Part shown: positions 6,834-7,613 of the stretch, one piece after another
Layout: the number at the start of each line of letters is the position of its first letter
How positions within the stretch are numbered: position 1 is the stretch's first letter
Assembly (NCBI GenBank): GCA_903920415.1
Contig: CAIXMD010000011.1
Location: 1 to 7,613 of the forward strand
DNA: 7,613 nucleotides
Reading direction: 5' to 3'
From: an uncultured Desulfomonile sp.
Lineage (GTDB): Bacteria; Desulfobacterota; Desulfomonilia; Desulfomonilales; Desulfomonilaceae
Made by a program: the position numbers and the translations under genes
The notes under the pieces: model-generated
Databases searched by the model: none
What the model saw: only the letters and a program-made list of their open reading frames with translations
What the model was told of the DNA's origin: nothing

Positions 6834-7274
6834 ATGAGGGCGGTAGTCCAGAGAGTTTCGAGAGCAAGTGTTTCTGTGGGTGGTAACGTAGTGGGCACAA
6901 TAGGGGAGGGTATGGCGGTTCTCTTCGCTGCCGGGGAGGGAGATGGTCCTGACCAGGTTCGGTGGATGGCCGAGAAGGTGACCGGGTTGAGGATTTTTTC
7001 GGATGATACAGGAAAGATGAATCTCAGTCTCTCCCAGGTTGGCGGTGAAATGTTAATTGTGTCCCAGTTCACTCTATACGGAGACTGCCGCAAGGGTAAG
7101 CGTCCGTCGTACTCGGGCGCAGCCTCTCCAGACGAGGCTTGTAAGCTGTATACAGACTTCATCGCACAGGTTCGCAACCTGGGAGTTGAGGTTCAAGAAG
7201 GGATTTTCGGAGCTATGATGCAGGTTGAGTTGGTAAATGACGGACCGGTAACCCTGATCATAGATTCGCCCTAG
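6834..7274 (+). CDS. dtd: D-aminoacyl-tRNA deacylase
   Basis: Cytoplasmic proofreading enzyme that removes D-amino acids, and glycine mischarged on tRNA-Ala, from tRNA; it acts as a homodimer. The 146-residue length is usual. It begins MRAVVQRVSRASVSVGG, the standard family N-terminus, with an SQFTLYGD motif at 77-84 (Ser77 and Gln78 as in E. coli). The Gly-cisPro substrate-chirality motif NDGPVT is at 135-140, near the C-terminus; the dimer-contact segment GIFGAMMQVELVNDGP is complete. The ribosome site AGGAAAGG ends about five bases before ATG 6834 and lies in the tail of the Nudix remnant. It is the last gene of the selD cluster; the next gene runs towards it, with 61 bases between the stops. 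Confidence 0.97.
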   Translation: MRAVVQRVSRASVSVGGNVVGTIGEGMAVLFAAGEGDGPDQVRWMAEKVTGLRIFSDDTGKMNLSLSQVGGEMLIVSQFTLYGDCRKGKRPSYSGAASPDEACKLYTDFIAQVRNLGVEVQEGIFGAMMQVELVNDGPVTLIIDSP

Positions 7275-7335
7275 GAGTATTTGAAAAAACTTGGCCATGT
7301 AGCGGAAAGTGAGAAAAGAAATCCGTTAGCTAATT

Positions 7336-7613
7336 TCAACTTTGTAACCGAGTTACAGGCAGACGTTTCCCGTCCAACACAAAAAAGAATTCATCATTTT
7401 CAGATACAATATGGCGAGCTAGTTGATAGTAGGCAGGACGTGAGAAACGTGCATGAAATAACTCATCTTTTACCCGGCAATAGGGGATATTTTCTTCTCC
7501 GATCCAGAAGCGGCGGGGATCGAAAGGCTCGCTGGACCCGTCGTTAAGCTGGATGCACAGTCGATTGTTTTCTTCTTCAATCAAGCTCGTTACTACAAAG
7601 GGTGCGTCTTCAA
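7336..7613 (-). CDS. DUF1285-like protein, C-terminal part (runs off the window)
   Basis: The minus-strand frame is open from the right edge to TGA at 7338-7336, giving 91 residues starting EDAPFVVTSL. A TTG at 7584 could be taken as a start, but the frame continues upstream with EDAPFVV, which resembles the DAPFVV segment seen in DUF1285 proteins, so the true start lies outside the window. Other matching features are RLCIQLNDG, then a proline-rich turn (EPFDPRRFW), PYCRVKDELFHARFSRPAYYQLARHIV and the end FFFVLDGKRLPV. The family is a small domain of unknown function found in many proteobacteria. The assignment rests on pattern memory and is moderate. The gene is convergent with dtd. Confidence 0.6.
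   Translation of the reverse strand, partial: EDAPFVVTSLIEEENNRLCIQLNDGSSEPFDPRRFWIGEENIPYCRVKDELFHARFSRPAYYQLARHIVSENDEFFFVLDGKRLPVTRLQS

Noticed and set aside
7343..7357. Inverted repeat TGTAAC-CGA-GTTACA at the end of the DUF1285-like gene
   Set aside because: It lies in coding sequence, is short, and is not followed by a T-run on either strand.
7281..7547. Plus-strand frame after dtd
   Set aside because: It is antisense to the DUF1285-like gene, has a low-quality composition and matches no family I know.

Overview
The window looks like chromosomal DNA from a strictly anaerobic, selenocysteine-using bacterium, most plausibly a member of the Desulfobacterota (deltaproteobacterial) type. 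This is an inference from gene content: a ferredoxin-linked indolepyruvate oxidoreductase (iorAB), a selenophosphate synthetase that itself carries an in-frame UGA selenocysteine codon, and DUF169 and MTH1187-type genes. I see no phage, transposon, CRISPR, rRNA or tRNA.

Layout from left to right. (1) The last 35 codons of an unrecognised plus-strand gene, followed closely by a complete PHP-domain metal-dependent phosphoesterase gene (127-753). (2) Immediately behind it, the remains of a DUF169 gene: a Shine-Dalgarno and start codon at 752-766, about ten codons, then an apparent deletion, then the frame-shifted C-terminal half of the family up to about 1078. (3) On the minus strand, iorA (3482-1701) and iorB (1704-1117) form a translationally coupled operon, with a good sigma-70-type promoter about 160 bases upstream of iorA (3638-3666) and a leader of about 150 nt. 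(4) A 431-base divergent intergenic region, then an exported L,D-transpeptidase (YkuD) gene on the plus strand (3914-4981). (5) A plus-strand housekeeping cluster: selD (5127-6176, UGA17 read as selenocysteine, with a bacterial SECIS hairpin just after it), a MTH1187/DUF77 thiamine-binding-type small protein (6277-6588), a broken Nudix hydrolase gene (6585-6833), and dtd, the D-aminoacyl-tRNA deacylase (6834-7274). (6) A convergent minus-strand gene running off the right edge, whose visible C-terminal 91 residues resemble DUF1285.

How the parts relate. IorAB would oxidatively decarboxylate aryl-pyruvates to aryl-acetyl-CoA while reducing ferredoxin. SelD makes selenophosphate for selenocysteine synthesis and needs that same pathway for its own translation. 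Dtd is translation quality control. No larger new system is evident. The points most worth a second look are the selenocysteine SelD, which conventional ORF calling would start about 30 codons late, and two decaying genes (DUF169 and Nudix) sitting between intact neighbours.
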